From positions 1 to 12,414 of the forward strand of contig DATKVG010000129.1 of NCBI GenBank assembly GCA_035530195.1: DNA of 12,414 nucleotides, written 5' to 3'. The position numbers were made by a program, and so were the translations under genes. Numbering within the stretch: position 1 is the stretch's first letter; each line of letters begins with the position of its first letter. Shown here piece after piece: positions 6,631 through 12,414 of this stretch. A model generated the notes under the pieces. The model saw only the letters and a list, made by a program, of their open reading frames with translations, was not told where the DNA came from and made no database searches. The DNA comes from JAPLKX01 sp035530195 (GTDB lineage: Bacteria; Hydrogenedentota; Hydrogenedentia; Hydrogenedentales; SLHB01).

Positions 6631-7398
6631 TCAACTTCCCTGGGCCTTACCGGCCTTGTTGATGGACTCGATACGGCCCTTGAGCTCATCCATCTTACTA
6701 CTATCGGGGACGCCGCGCACAAAAATTTCTACGCGCCGGTTTTGCTGCATTCCTTCCTCGGTATTGTTGGGCGCAACGGGCTGGCTGGGGCCGCATGAGA
6801 TGATCTCGAACTGTTCGAGCGAAATCCGGCCGGCCGAGTTGAGCCATCGGGCCACGGCATCGGCGCGGCCGTAGCTGAGGTCGTAGTTGTCCCTGAACCG
6901 GGCCGAACTCATGAGCGGGCGGCTGTCGGTGTGGCCGCGTACTTCGAACATGACGCCCTCGAGTTCGCCCAGCAGGTTGGCCACCGCCTGGAGCATGGGT
7001 AACGCTTCGGGTTTTAGATCCGCCTTGGCGGTGTCGAACAAGACCTGGTTGGGCATCACGATTTTCAGCCCGCCCTCCTTGTCGTACTGCACCTCGACGT
7101 CTTTGTCCTTGCCCATGACCTGCATCTCGCGCTGGAGCTGGCGGGCCATGCGTTCCATCTCGTCGGACAGCTTCTTGGGTGGCTTGGGGATCAGCGTTAT
7201 CAGCCCGTTGTACTTCGGCAACACGCCAAAAGCCCCCTGCAGAGACGACATGGCCTCGTTAAATTCCTTTTGGCTGATGGTCGAGAACGACAGCAGCAGG
7301 ATGAAGAACGTCAGCAGCAGCGACATCATGTCGCCGTACGTCACCACCCAGCCGGGTACGCGCGGGCCGCCGTCGCCTTTCCTTTTTGATCGTGCCAT
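6631..7398 (-). CDS. motB: Flagellar stator protein MotB
   Basis: MotB pairs with MotA to form the ion channel that drives rotation and is anchored to the peptidoglycan. In 255 aa: a positively charged cytoplasmic tail (1-13); a membrane helix at about 18-40 holding the ion-binding Asp, which I place at residue 23 (TYGDMMSLLLTFFILLLSFS); a plug/linker region to about 110; and an OmpA-like peptidoglycan-binding domain at about 115-229 with GHTD at 155-158, NYDLSYGRA at 171-179 and QNRRVEI at 220-225. All key elements are present. The ATG lies one base after the motA stop, with a weak purine stretch (GAAGAAG) as ribosome site, so it is probably coupled to motA. The sequence does not let me decide between proton and sodium as the coupling ion. 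Confidence 0.96.
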   Translation of the reverse strand: MARSKRKGDGGPRVPGWVVTYGDMMSLLLTFFILLLSFSTISQKEFNEAMSSLQGAFGVLPKYNGLITLIPKPPKKLSDEMERMARQLQREMQVMGKDKDVEVQYDKEGGLKIVMPNQVLFDTAKADLKPEALPMLQAVANLLGELEGVMFEVRGHTDSRPLMSSARFRDNYDLSYGRADAVARWLNSAGRISLEQFEIISCGPSQPVAPNNTEEGMQQNRRVEIFVRGVPDSSKMDELKGRIESINKAGKAQGS

Positions 7399-7399
7399 G

Positions 7400-8170
7400 C
7401 TACTTCTTCGTCTTGATATTGGCGCGTATGGTCGGAGAAACGAACGACTTCAGTTTCTGCTCGACGACGCGCGGGTTGTCGCCGGACTGGATGGACAGGA
7501 TGCCTTCGATGATGATTTCCTTGCCAAGCAGTTCGTTGGCAGTTCTCACTTTGAGCTTGCCGGCGGCGGGCAGGCACAGCACGTTGGCGATCAGAGCGCC
7601 ATAGAGGGTAGTCAGGATGGCGATGGCCATGCCGGAGCCGATCTGGGATGGGTCTTCCATGGTGGTGAGCATCTTGACCAGGCCGATCAGCGTGCCGATC
7701 ATGCCGAACGCGGGGGCGTACGTGCCCATGGCCACCAGTACGGACTGCCCCAGCGCGTGCCGGTCTTCCATGAAGGCGATTTCCGTGGTGAGGATATCTT
7801 TGATGAGTTCGGGGGCGGTCCCGTCGATGGCCAACTGGATGCTTTTCTCGAGGAACTCGTCGCCCGAGTTTTTGGCATGGCTTTCGAGGGCCAGGATGCC
7901 TTCGCGCCGCGCTACCGTAGCAAACGCGACCAGTTTCTCGATGAGCGACTCGGATGAGGGGGCTTTGTGCACAAAGGCGTTCTTTACGGTTGCCATGACG
8001 CTGAGCACATCGCCCAGGGGGTAGTTAAGCAGCGTCACCGCCAGGGTGCCCCCAAGCACCAAAACGGCCGACGGCGCGTTCCAGAAAATAGAGGCGTCAC
8101 CCCCCATCAGTATGGAGACAACCACAAGGCCGACGCCCGAAATAAGCCCTACTACTGTTGCGATATCCAT
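7400..8170 (-). CDS. motA: Flagellar stator protein MotA
   Basis: MotA is the four-helix partner of MotB; its cytoplasmic loop pushes on FliG of the C-ring. The 256-aa protein has paired N-terminal helices (about 4-22 and 33-52), a long cytoplasmic loop with ARREG at 87-91 and a following Glu at 96 (the region of the conserved charged residues that contact FliG), and two more helices at about 143-167 and 180-204 with the conserved Pro residues in TYAPAFGMIG and LCLPAAGKL. The start MDIATVVGLI resembles the PomA-like branch, but that does not fix the ion. No strong Shine-Dalgarno sequence precedes the ATG; a GGAAGGA lies about 17 bases upstream, too far for usual use. It follows a 359-base non-coding gap and may begin a separate transcript. 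Confidence 0.96.
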   Translation of the reverse strand: MDIATVVGLISGVGLVVVSILMGGDASIFWNAPSAVLVLGGTLAVTLLNYPLGDVLSVMATVKNAFVHKAPSSESLIEKLVAFATVARREGILALESHAKNSGDEFLEKSIQLAIDGTAPELIKDILTTEIAFMEDRHALGQSVLVAMGTYAPAFGMIGTLIGLVKMLTTMEDPSQIGSGMAIAILTTLYGALIANVLCLPAAGKLKVRTANELLGKEIIIEGILSIQSGDNPRVVEQKLKSFVSPTIRANIKTKK

Positions 8171-8529
8171 AGGCTCGGTTTTCTACTGTCCTTCCGACTT
8201 GTGGCTGGTGACGGCCTGCGGCAGCGGATCCGCATTGTCAGCGGCATCCGCGCACCGCGGCGTCTACCCCCCGTGGCCGGTCCCGCTATCACTGGACCCA
8301 GCGTGGCGAGACATTTCCGGCCGCTGCAAGATTACCAGAAAACTCTTCACAAATCGACCACTTTTATTTGTCAGACCCACCTAAGGCGGCTAAGAAGCCG
8401 CATTCAGAATCGTTGTTCGCGGCCTTGATCCAATACTACGCGTCATGCGCAGATGTCACGAACAAAGATTCCAATGAGCCACCCGGGGCCGGCTCTAAAA
8501 ATCGGCCCCAGGCGAACGCTTATACGCGG
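8171..8529. other. Non-coding gap between flgE and motA
   Basis: No reading frame here looks like a gene on either strand, although flbD usually occupies this place. The gap contains perfect inverted repeats: GCGGATCCGC at 8224-8233, CCGCG-CAC-CGCGG at 8248-8260, GCGGCT/AGCCGC with a 4-base loop at 8386-8401, and the 7-base-pair stem described separately. A very weak sigma70-like pair on the minus strand (CTGACA at 8369-8374, 17 bases, TGTGAA at 8346-8351) could serve motA, but the -10 matches only three of six positions. Confidence 0.6.
8485..8509 (-). terminator. GC-rich stem-loop just after flgE
   Basis: A perfect 7-base-pair stem GGGGCCG/CGGCCCC with an 11-base loop lies 21 bases beyond the flgE stop. 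No T-tract follows on either strand, so it is not a typical intrinsic terminator. It may instead protect the 3' end of the fliK-flgD-flgE message or slow transcription before motA. Confidence 0.35.
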
Positions 8530-9852
8530 TTACCGCACCAGGTTCACTGCTTCTTGCAGCATGACGTCGGCCGCCGAAATGATCCGGGCGTTGGCCTGGA
8601 ACCCGCGCTGGGTGACGATCATGTTGCTGAACTGCGAGCCAAGGTCCACATTCGAGCCCTCGAGGACGCCACCGGACACGCTACCGCGGCCGCCGGTCTG
8701 TGGCCGGCCGACCTGGGGCACGCCGGACGCGGTGGTTTCGGCGAACATGTTGTCGCCGCGGCGTGCGAGACCGCCCACATTGCTGAAGCTGGCGAGCGCT
8801 ATCTGGCCGAGCACCTGGGTGAGCCCGTTCGAGAAGGTGCCGCTGATGATGCCGTTCCCGCCGATGCTGAACGACTGGAGGGTCCCGCGTGGGAACCCGT
8901 CCTGGCTGGTGACGGTGATGTCGCTGGCCTGGTCGAGGTCGGTCACATAATCGAAGTTGAGGGCGAACTCAAACGGCAAAGTCGGTTGTGCCCCGCCAGC
9001 ACCGACCGACGCGACGCTGACCTGGTTTTGCGAGGGGAGGGCGGCCCGCGATGTGAACGTGCCCGTGCCGGTGTTGAGGGCCCCTTCGGCATGGAATGCG
9101 CCGTCGCTGTTGAACAGGAGCACGCCCGAATCGCCCGCCGGCACGTTGGTGACGTCGGTGCCGTCGTAGGAGGCGGACCACAGCCAGGCGTTGTACATGG
9201 TGCCGCCGTCGTCGACCTGGTCATGCTGGGTGAACGTGAGGTGGATGTCCCTGGGCGTGCCGAGGCTGTCGTACACGCGGATGGTGCGCTCGATAGTGGC
9301 GCCGGTGGTGGAAGCCGCGTCGAGGTTGCCGGCGAGCGAGGCCGATTCGGTGGCGCGCACGATGGCCGCGCTGCCCACGGGCACGCTGAGGTCGGTGAGG
9401 GGCGTGTCCAGCGGGACAACGCCGTTGGGGTCGGCCATGTATCCGCGGACGTGCATGCCGGTAGCCGGGTCAATGAGCTGGCCGAGCGAGTTGAGCGAAA
9501 ACGTGCCGTCGCGCGTGTAGAAATTCTCGCCGCCCAAACCCACGACGAAAAAACCGCTGCCCTGGATGGCGAGGTCGGACGACACGCCCGTCGAGAAAAG
9601 GGGGCCCTGGCCGAAGTCGGTGTCGATACTGCCGATCCCGACGCCGAGGCCAACCTGTAACGGGTTGGTGCCGCCGAAATTGCCCACGGGCCCGCTGCCG
9701 CCCTGGAGCGTCTGTGAAAACAGGTCTTGAAACTGGACGCGGGCGCTGCGGTAGCCGGTCGTATTGACGTTGGCGATGTTATTGGCGACCACGTCCATCC
9801 GGCGTTGGTGGGCCAGAAGGCCGGTCACACCCGTATACATTGCCGATCCCAT
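8530..9852 (-). CDS. flgE: Flagellar hook protein FlgE
   Basis: FlgE polymerises outside the cell to form the hook, the universal joint between rod and filament. The 440-aa protein has both terminal helices of axial proteins: N-terminal MYTGVTGLLAHQRRMDVVAN with NIANVNTTGYRSARVQFQDL (about 5-45), and C-terminal EGSNVDLGSQFSNMIVTQRG with FQANARIISAADVMLQEAVN at the very end. Between them is a beta-rich part (FYTRDGTFSLNSLGQLIDP, IRVYDSLGTPRDIHLTF) typical of FlgE D1/D2. There is no Cys in the protein, so the lysinoalanine cross-linking of spirochaete hooks is not expected. The ATG at 9850-9852 has AAGGAGG seven bases upstream. It follows flgD after 52 bases and ends a first sub-block before the non-coding gap. 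Confidence 0.96.
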   Translation of the reverse strand: MGSAMYTGVTGLLAHQRRMDVVANNIANVNTTGYRSARVQFQDLFSQTLQGGSGPVGNFGGTNPLQVGLGVGIGSIDTDFGQGPLFSTGVSSDLAIQGSGFFVVGLGGENFYTRDGTFSLNSLGQLIDPATGMHVRGYMADPNGVVPLDTPLTDLSVPVGSAAIVRATESASLAGNLDAASTTGATIERTIRVYDSLGTPRDIHLTFTQHDQVDDGGTMYNAWLWSASYDGTDVTNVPAGDSGVLLFNSDGAFHAEGALNTGTGTFTSRAALPSQNQVSVASVGAGGAQPTLPFEFALNFDYVTDLDQASDITVTSQDGFPRGTLQSFSIGGNGIISGTFSNGLTQVLGQIALASFSNVGGLARRGDNMFAETTASGVPQVGRPQTGGRGSVSGGVLEGSNVDLGSQFSNMIVTQRGFQANARIISAADVMLQEAVNLVR

Positions 9853-9879
9853 GTGGATTCCTCCTTATGCTTTTTGGCT

Positions 9880-9895
9880 CGTTGCGCGGGCAACG
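9880..9895. other. Small stem-loop between flgD and flgE
   Basis: A perfect 6-base-pair stem CGTTGC/GCAACG with a 4-base loop lies in the 52-base spacer, upstream of the flgE ribosome site. It has no T-tract. It could tune the ratio of flgE to flgD message, since far more hook subunit than cap protein is needed, but that is inference. Confidence 0.4.
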
Positions 9896-9904
9896 GAGCA
9901 ATTA

Positions 9905-10447
9905 CTATTCGACTTTCGTAAGGTTGGCCAAGGGCACCAGTTCGCCGGCCACCTGCAGATACACTACTCCCTGACCGTAAATGGCCCGTTCGACTGCGCC
10001 TTCCCTCAGGATGCCGTTGGCGTCCAGCCCCGACACAGTGCGCCCGACGAGGTTGCCCGCCGTGATGAAGCTGAGCTGGCCAAAGTCGGCGCTCATTTGC
10101 TCGAAGCCGTCGTTGAGTTCGGTCATCTGTTCGAGCGCGCTGAACTGGGCGAGTTGCGCGATCATCTCGGTGTTGTCCACGGGTTCGAGCGGGTCCTGGT
10201 TCTGCATCTGCAACACCAACAACTGGAGAAACGCGTCGCGGCCCAGTTCGTTGTTCACCACGCGCTCTCCATACTGGTTCTCGCTAATGTAGGCGTCGGC
10301 TTTTTGCGCAACGCCGCTGGCCTTGGCAACGGCCCTGGCTTTGGCTATAACGTTGGACGCCACCTGGCGCGCGGCTTCCACACGCTGCTGCCGCAGCAGA
10401 TTTTGAAAGCCCGTTGCGTTCGATCGCACGGCCACTAACGCATTCAT
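9905..10447 (-). CDS. flgD: Flagellar hook assembly scaffold protein FlgD (short form)
   Basis: FlgD caps the growing hook and is needed for FlgE polymerisation. The diagnostic core is at about 69-112 (GRDAFLQLLVLQMQNQDPLE, then PVDNTEMIAQLAQFSALEQM). The C-terminal part (about 125-180) has LVGRTVSG and a final LANLTKVE, fitting the small Tudor-like domain. There is no room for the additional FnIII/Ig-like domain found in enterobacterial FlgD (about 230 aa); at 180 aa this is the short type. The first 60 residues form a helical, Ala-rich extension. The ATG at 10445-10447 has a strong AAGGAGG five bases upstream, and the gene follows fliK after 15 bases. Confidence 0.94.
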   Translation of the reverse strand: MNALVAVRSNATGFQNLLRQQRVEAARQVASNVIAKARAVAKASGVAQKADAYISENQYGERVVNNELGRDAFLQLLVLQMQNQDPLEPVDNTEMIAQLAQFSALEQMTELNDGFEQMSADFGQLSFITAGNLVGRTVSGLDANGILREGAVERAIYGQGVVYLQVAGELVPLANLTKVE

Positions 10448-10462
10448 AACATCCTCCTTGTC

Positions 10463-11929
10463 TTAAACAAACACGTCGATCAGGCCCTGATGGCCCGCGG
10501 AACGCCCATCGGACTGGTGTCCGGCAGGCGCATTGTGGTCTGGGTCCGGCTGAAGGCCGAGGCGGGTCGTTCCTCCATCTTGGCGGCCGTCGGCGAATTG
10601 ATTTTGCGACGCATGACCCGCCGTCGAGCCTGATGACACCGTCACGCTCGTCGCTTCCACGCCCGACCGGGCCAGCGTTTCGCGCAGGCTGGTCAACTGG
10701 CTTTCGAGTGCCTCGCGCACGACCGGGTTGGCCGACATCAGCCGCACGTGCAGGATCTCGCGGATACTGCTGACCTCGAGGTGGAGTTCGCCCAGGCTTG
10801 GCGGAATCAGCCGGACCGTCAGCGTCTTCTGGCCGTCGTGCACCATCAGGCGCACCGACCGCACCACGTACTGGGCGACATTGTCGAGCGTGGGCGCCGC
10901 GGGTGCGGCAGGGGTCTGCACCGAACCGGCATGTTCGGCTGGTGCGGTGGGCGCATGGCCCGGCCCAACCGGGGGCACAGCGGCCGGCGCATCCGCCGCG
11001 GTGGGTGAGGCTGACGGGGCGGCGTCGCGAATGCTCGCGGCAATCACTGCCTGAATCGCGCCCAGCCCGGGTGCGGCTGTTTCTTGTGCGGGAGTCGACG
11101 CAAGGGCTAGTGACGCAGGAGGTTGTTGCGAAGCCGGTGCGTCGGGCGGCGTGGCAGAGGGCGCGGGCGACTGTACGTTGATTTGGGTGGCCAGTGACGG
11201 CTTGGCGTCGATGTGCAGCGCGGCAGTCAGCCCGGGCGTTGATTGAGCTGCTGGAGCGGGGCTTTGTGTGGCGTCGCCCGGCAGAGCAGGCTCGGGGGCG
11301 GTTACCAGCAACGACGTTACCGATAATTCGGCCGCGGGCGCATCAGCGGAAATAGGCGCCGTAACGGGCGTGGCCGAGGGGTTTGCGGGCGCCGCAGATC
11401 GAGCCGTCTGCGACTGCGCCGCTTGTTCCAGCGCCGTCTCCATGGCAATGGCATCCGCGCCGAGATCCGCCATAAGCGGCACCGGCGCGGCGGAAGCGTC
11501 GACTCCGGGGGTCTGTGCTGTGCCTTCGGCGGCTGCGGCGTTCGCAGTCGCATTGGCGGCAGCCGCAGCGGCAGCCGCAGCGGCCTGATTCGCAGCTTCG
11601 CTCCCAATACGCGCGGTTGGAGCCGTGGCCCCGGCGGTCGCGGCGTCTTCGGCAGGCTCGCGATCCGCATCATCGTCGATTTCCGGCGGCGCATCCGGTT
11701 TGGCGGGGGGTTGATCCGCTTCCGCAGCCGGGGTTCTGTCCGCCTCGTCTACCGGCTCGGATTCGCGTGGCCCGTCTTTGACCGATGCGGGCTTCTCCGG
11801 CCGTGACACTGCCGTAGACTGCGCCAGCATCAGCGCGAAATCGTCCGTGGGCGTCTTGAGTGCATAACCACGGGCGGCCGGCGGGGCGGTAGCCGCGCCA
11901 CAGCTTTCAGATAAAAAAAACAGGTTCAT
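10463..11929 (-). CDS. fliK: Flagellar hook-length control protein FliK
   Basis: FliK is a secreted ruler that measures the hook and switches export from hook to filament proteins. I use ATG at 11927-11929 (488 aa), with AAAGGAG about 11 bases upstream; the frame extends 37 codons further to another ATG, but that stretch looks non-coding. The first 350 residues are low complexity, rich in Ala, Pro, Thr and Asp/Glu, as usual for the stretched ruler part, with a run of Ala encoded by a 12-base tandem repeat (11556-11584). The conserved C-terminal Flg_hook domain spans about 351-435 with LTVRLIPPSLGELHLEV, then LHVRLMSANPVVREALESQL and LRETLARSGVEATSVTV. A 50-residue Gly/His/Asp-rich tail follows. 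The start is followed by eight T in a row (codons 4-6), a possible slippage site. Confidence 0.93.
   Translation of the reverse strand: MNLFFLSESCGAATAPPAARGYALKTPTDDFALMLAQSTAVSRPEKPASVKDGPRESEPVDEADRTPAAEADQPPAKPDAPPEIDDDADREPAEDAATAGATAPTARIGSEAANQAAAAAAAAAANATANAAAAEGTAQTPGVDASAAPVPLMADLGADAIAMETALEQAAQSQTARSAAPANPSATPVTAPISADAPAAELSVTSLLVTAPEPALPGDATQSPAPAAQSTPGLTAALHIDAKPSLATQINVQSPAPSATPPDAPASQQPPASLALASTPAQETAAPGLGAIQAVIAASIRDAAPSASPTAADAPAAVPPVGPGHAPTAPAEHAGSVQTPAAPAAPTLDNVAQYVVRSVRLMVHDGQKTLTVRLIPPSLGELHLEVSSIREILHVRLMSANPVVREALESQLTSLRETLARSGVEATSVTVSSGSTAGHASQNQFADGRQDGGTTRLGLQPDPDHNAPAGHQSDGRSAGHQGLIDVFV
11556..11584 (-). repeat. 12-base tandem repeat in fliK (poly-Ala)
   Basis: Two full copies and a partial copy of GCGGCAGCCGCA (plus-strand reading) encode part of an alanine run in the FliK ruler region. 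Being a multiple of three, changes in copy number would alter ruler length without shifting the frame. Confidence 0.8.
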
Positions 11930-11975
11930 GAGCAGGTTCTCTCCTTTGGCTGGACGTGAACTGAGGATTGCGACT

Positions 11976-11990
11976 TGCAGGCCGCCTGCA
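11976..11990. promoter_or_regulatory. Perfect 15-base palindrome upstream of fliK
   Basis: TGCAGGC-C-GCCTGCA has two perfect 7-base arms around one central base, about 46 bases upstream of the fliK ATG. The symmetry and location fit an operator for a dimeric regulator; as RNA it could also form a hairpin in the leader. No regulator gene is visible nearby. Confidence 0.4.
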
Positions 11991-12050
11991 CGGACGAACA
12001 CGGACGGACACAGCGCAGCGGCGCCGCAACTGAAAGGCACCCAAAGGTGT

Positions 12051-12121
12051 CATTCCGAGGAGCGCTGGCACATGGCTTGTACTCTTAATGCAAGAGCCTG
12101 AGTCCAGCGCGACGTGGGAAT
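12051..12121. repeat. Interrupted inverted repeat with ATTCC/GGAAT ends
   Basis: Outer arms ATTCC (12052-12056) and GGAAT (12117-12121), middle arms GCGCTGG (12062-12068) and CCAGCGC (12104-12110), and an inner stem CTCTT/AAGAG (12082-12086 with 12092-12096) nest around one centre. The left end reads TCATTCCGAGGAGCGC, like the GTCATTCCGAG...GGAATC class of dispersed palindromic repeats seen in many bacterial genomes. It carries no open frame of its own and could be a small non-autonomous element. Confidence 0.6.
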
Positions 12122-12414
12122 CCCCCCGGTATTGTTGCGGGCTTGCACTCAATAAAGACTGATCAAGAAGCAACTGGTTACAAGCGGGGCATCCTTACCC
12201 CCGCCCAGATCGTGGCACGGAGTGAAAGGAGATAGGCAGTGGCTGGGCGGGCTCCTAAGAAAACGTTTTGGCGAGACCTCTTGGGACGCCACTGGTTCCG
12301 AGCGAGGGGATCCTCACGCCCTGCCATAAAGGGCCATGAACAAAAGCCTTAGCCAGTGGCTGGCAGGACTCAGGATGACAGGCTTTGGGGCGGGCTTTGG
12401 ATGACATGTTTTGA

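Larger units (their letters stand above)
11930..12414. other. Region upstream of fliK with no supported gene, rich in short repeats
   Basis: No reading frame is convincing here on either strand. Besides the palindrome and the long inverted repeat listed separately, I see a 10-base tandem pair at 11991-12010 (CGGACGAACA, CGGACGGACA); an 18-base direct repeat with three differences at 12237-12254 and 12354-12371 (starting CAGTGGCTGG); an inverted pair GCCACTGG/CCAGTGGC at 12288-12295 and 12353-12360; and doubled GGATGACA and GGCTTTGG at 12373-12406. The promoter for fliK must lie here or beyond the edge, but I could not point to a convincing one. Confidence 0.6.

Noticed and set aside
6887..7957. 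A 356-codon plus-strand open frame opposite motB and motA
   Set aside because: Its product looks like the antisense of the two stator genes, which carry all family motifs on the minus strand.
8499..8524. FliA-like (sigma28) element TATAA...GCCGATTT on the minus strand after flgE
   Set aside because: The spacer is 13 bases instead of about 15, both halves are imperfect, and the GCCGAT part is inside the GGGGCCG stem-loop.
8368..9660. A 430-codon open frame on the plus strand opposite flgE
   Set aside because: It is a GC-driven shadow: its protein is a low-complexity Gly/Ala/Arg/Val mixture without domains, while the minus strand encodes an unmistakable FlgE.
11930..12040. Longer fliK start at 12040
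   Set aside because: The extra 37 residues derive from repeat-rich leader sequence including the palindrome, and the ribosome site lies before the ATG at 11929.
12066..12080. Sigma54-like site TGGCAC-N5-TTGT on the plus strand
   Set aside because: The key GC of the -12 element is GT, it lies inside the inverted repeat, and it points away from fliK toward no visible gene.
11907..12173. An 88-codon minus-strand frame overlapping the fliK start
   Set aside because: Most of it translates the inverted repeat at 12051-12121, and it overlaps fliK out of frame; no ribosome site or domain supports it.

Overview
The window is a stretch of a GC-rich bacterial chromosome with three parts. From about 4.2 kb to 11.9 kb, everything coding lies on the minus strand and forms a flagellar cluster. 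In transcription order (right to left) it reads fliK, flgD, flgE, a 359-base non-coding gap, then motA, motB, fliL, fliN, fliO, fliP. The second half is very compact: neighbouring genes overlap by 4 to 17 bases or are separated by 1 to 17, which suggests one translationally coupled operon. The first half builds the hook (length-control protein, cap/scaffold, hook subunit). The second half supplies the stator, a stator-associated protein, one C-ring subunit and two export-gate membrane proteins.

The order matches the widespread flagellar block found in Firmicutes, spirochaetes and others, with notable omissions. No flbD lies between flgE and motA, no fliM between fliL and fliN, and no fliQ/fliR/flhB follows fliP. 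Those parts must be encoded elsewhere if the flagellum works.

Left of the cluster (1-3330, plus strand) are two tandem paralogous membrane proteins, the first cut by the window edge. Each has a short cytoplasmic helical domain resembling the HAAS/permease-prefix type, one membrane helix, a carboxypeptidase-regulatory-like beta domain, and a C-terminal beta domain resembling DNRLRE. Their cytoplasmic parts are nearly identical while the exported parts have diverged strongly. Between this pair and fliP is a lone 152-residue membrane-anchored protein (minus strand) that I do not recognise. It is bracketed by two arrays of a degenerate 9-base repeat that end in almost the same terminal unit; one array forms a large imperfect inverted repeat between convergent genes.

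The right end (11930-12414) has no supported gene. It holds a perfect palindrome upstream of fliK, a long interrupted inverted repeat with GTCATTCC-like ends, and a patchwork of shorter direct and inverted repeats.

The signal peptides and OmpA-like MotB suggest a diderm flagellated bacterium. The HAAS-like paralogs and period-7/period-9 intergenic arrays remind me of PVC-superphylum or Hydrogenedentota-like genomes, but that placement is a low-confidence inference. No tRNA, rRNA, CRISPR array, transposase or integrase gene was seen.
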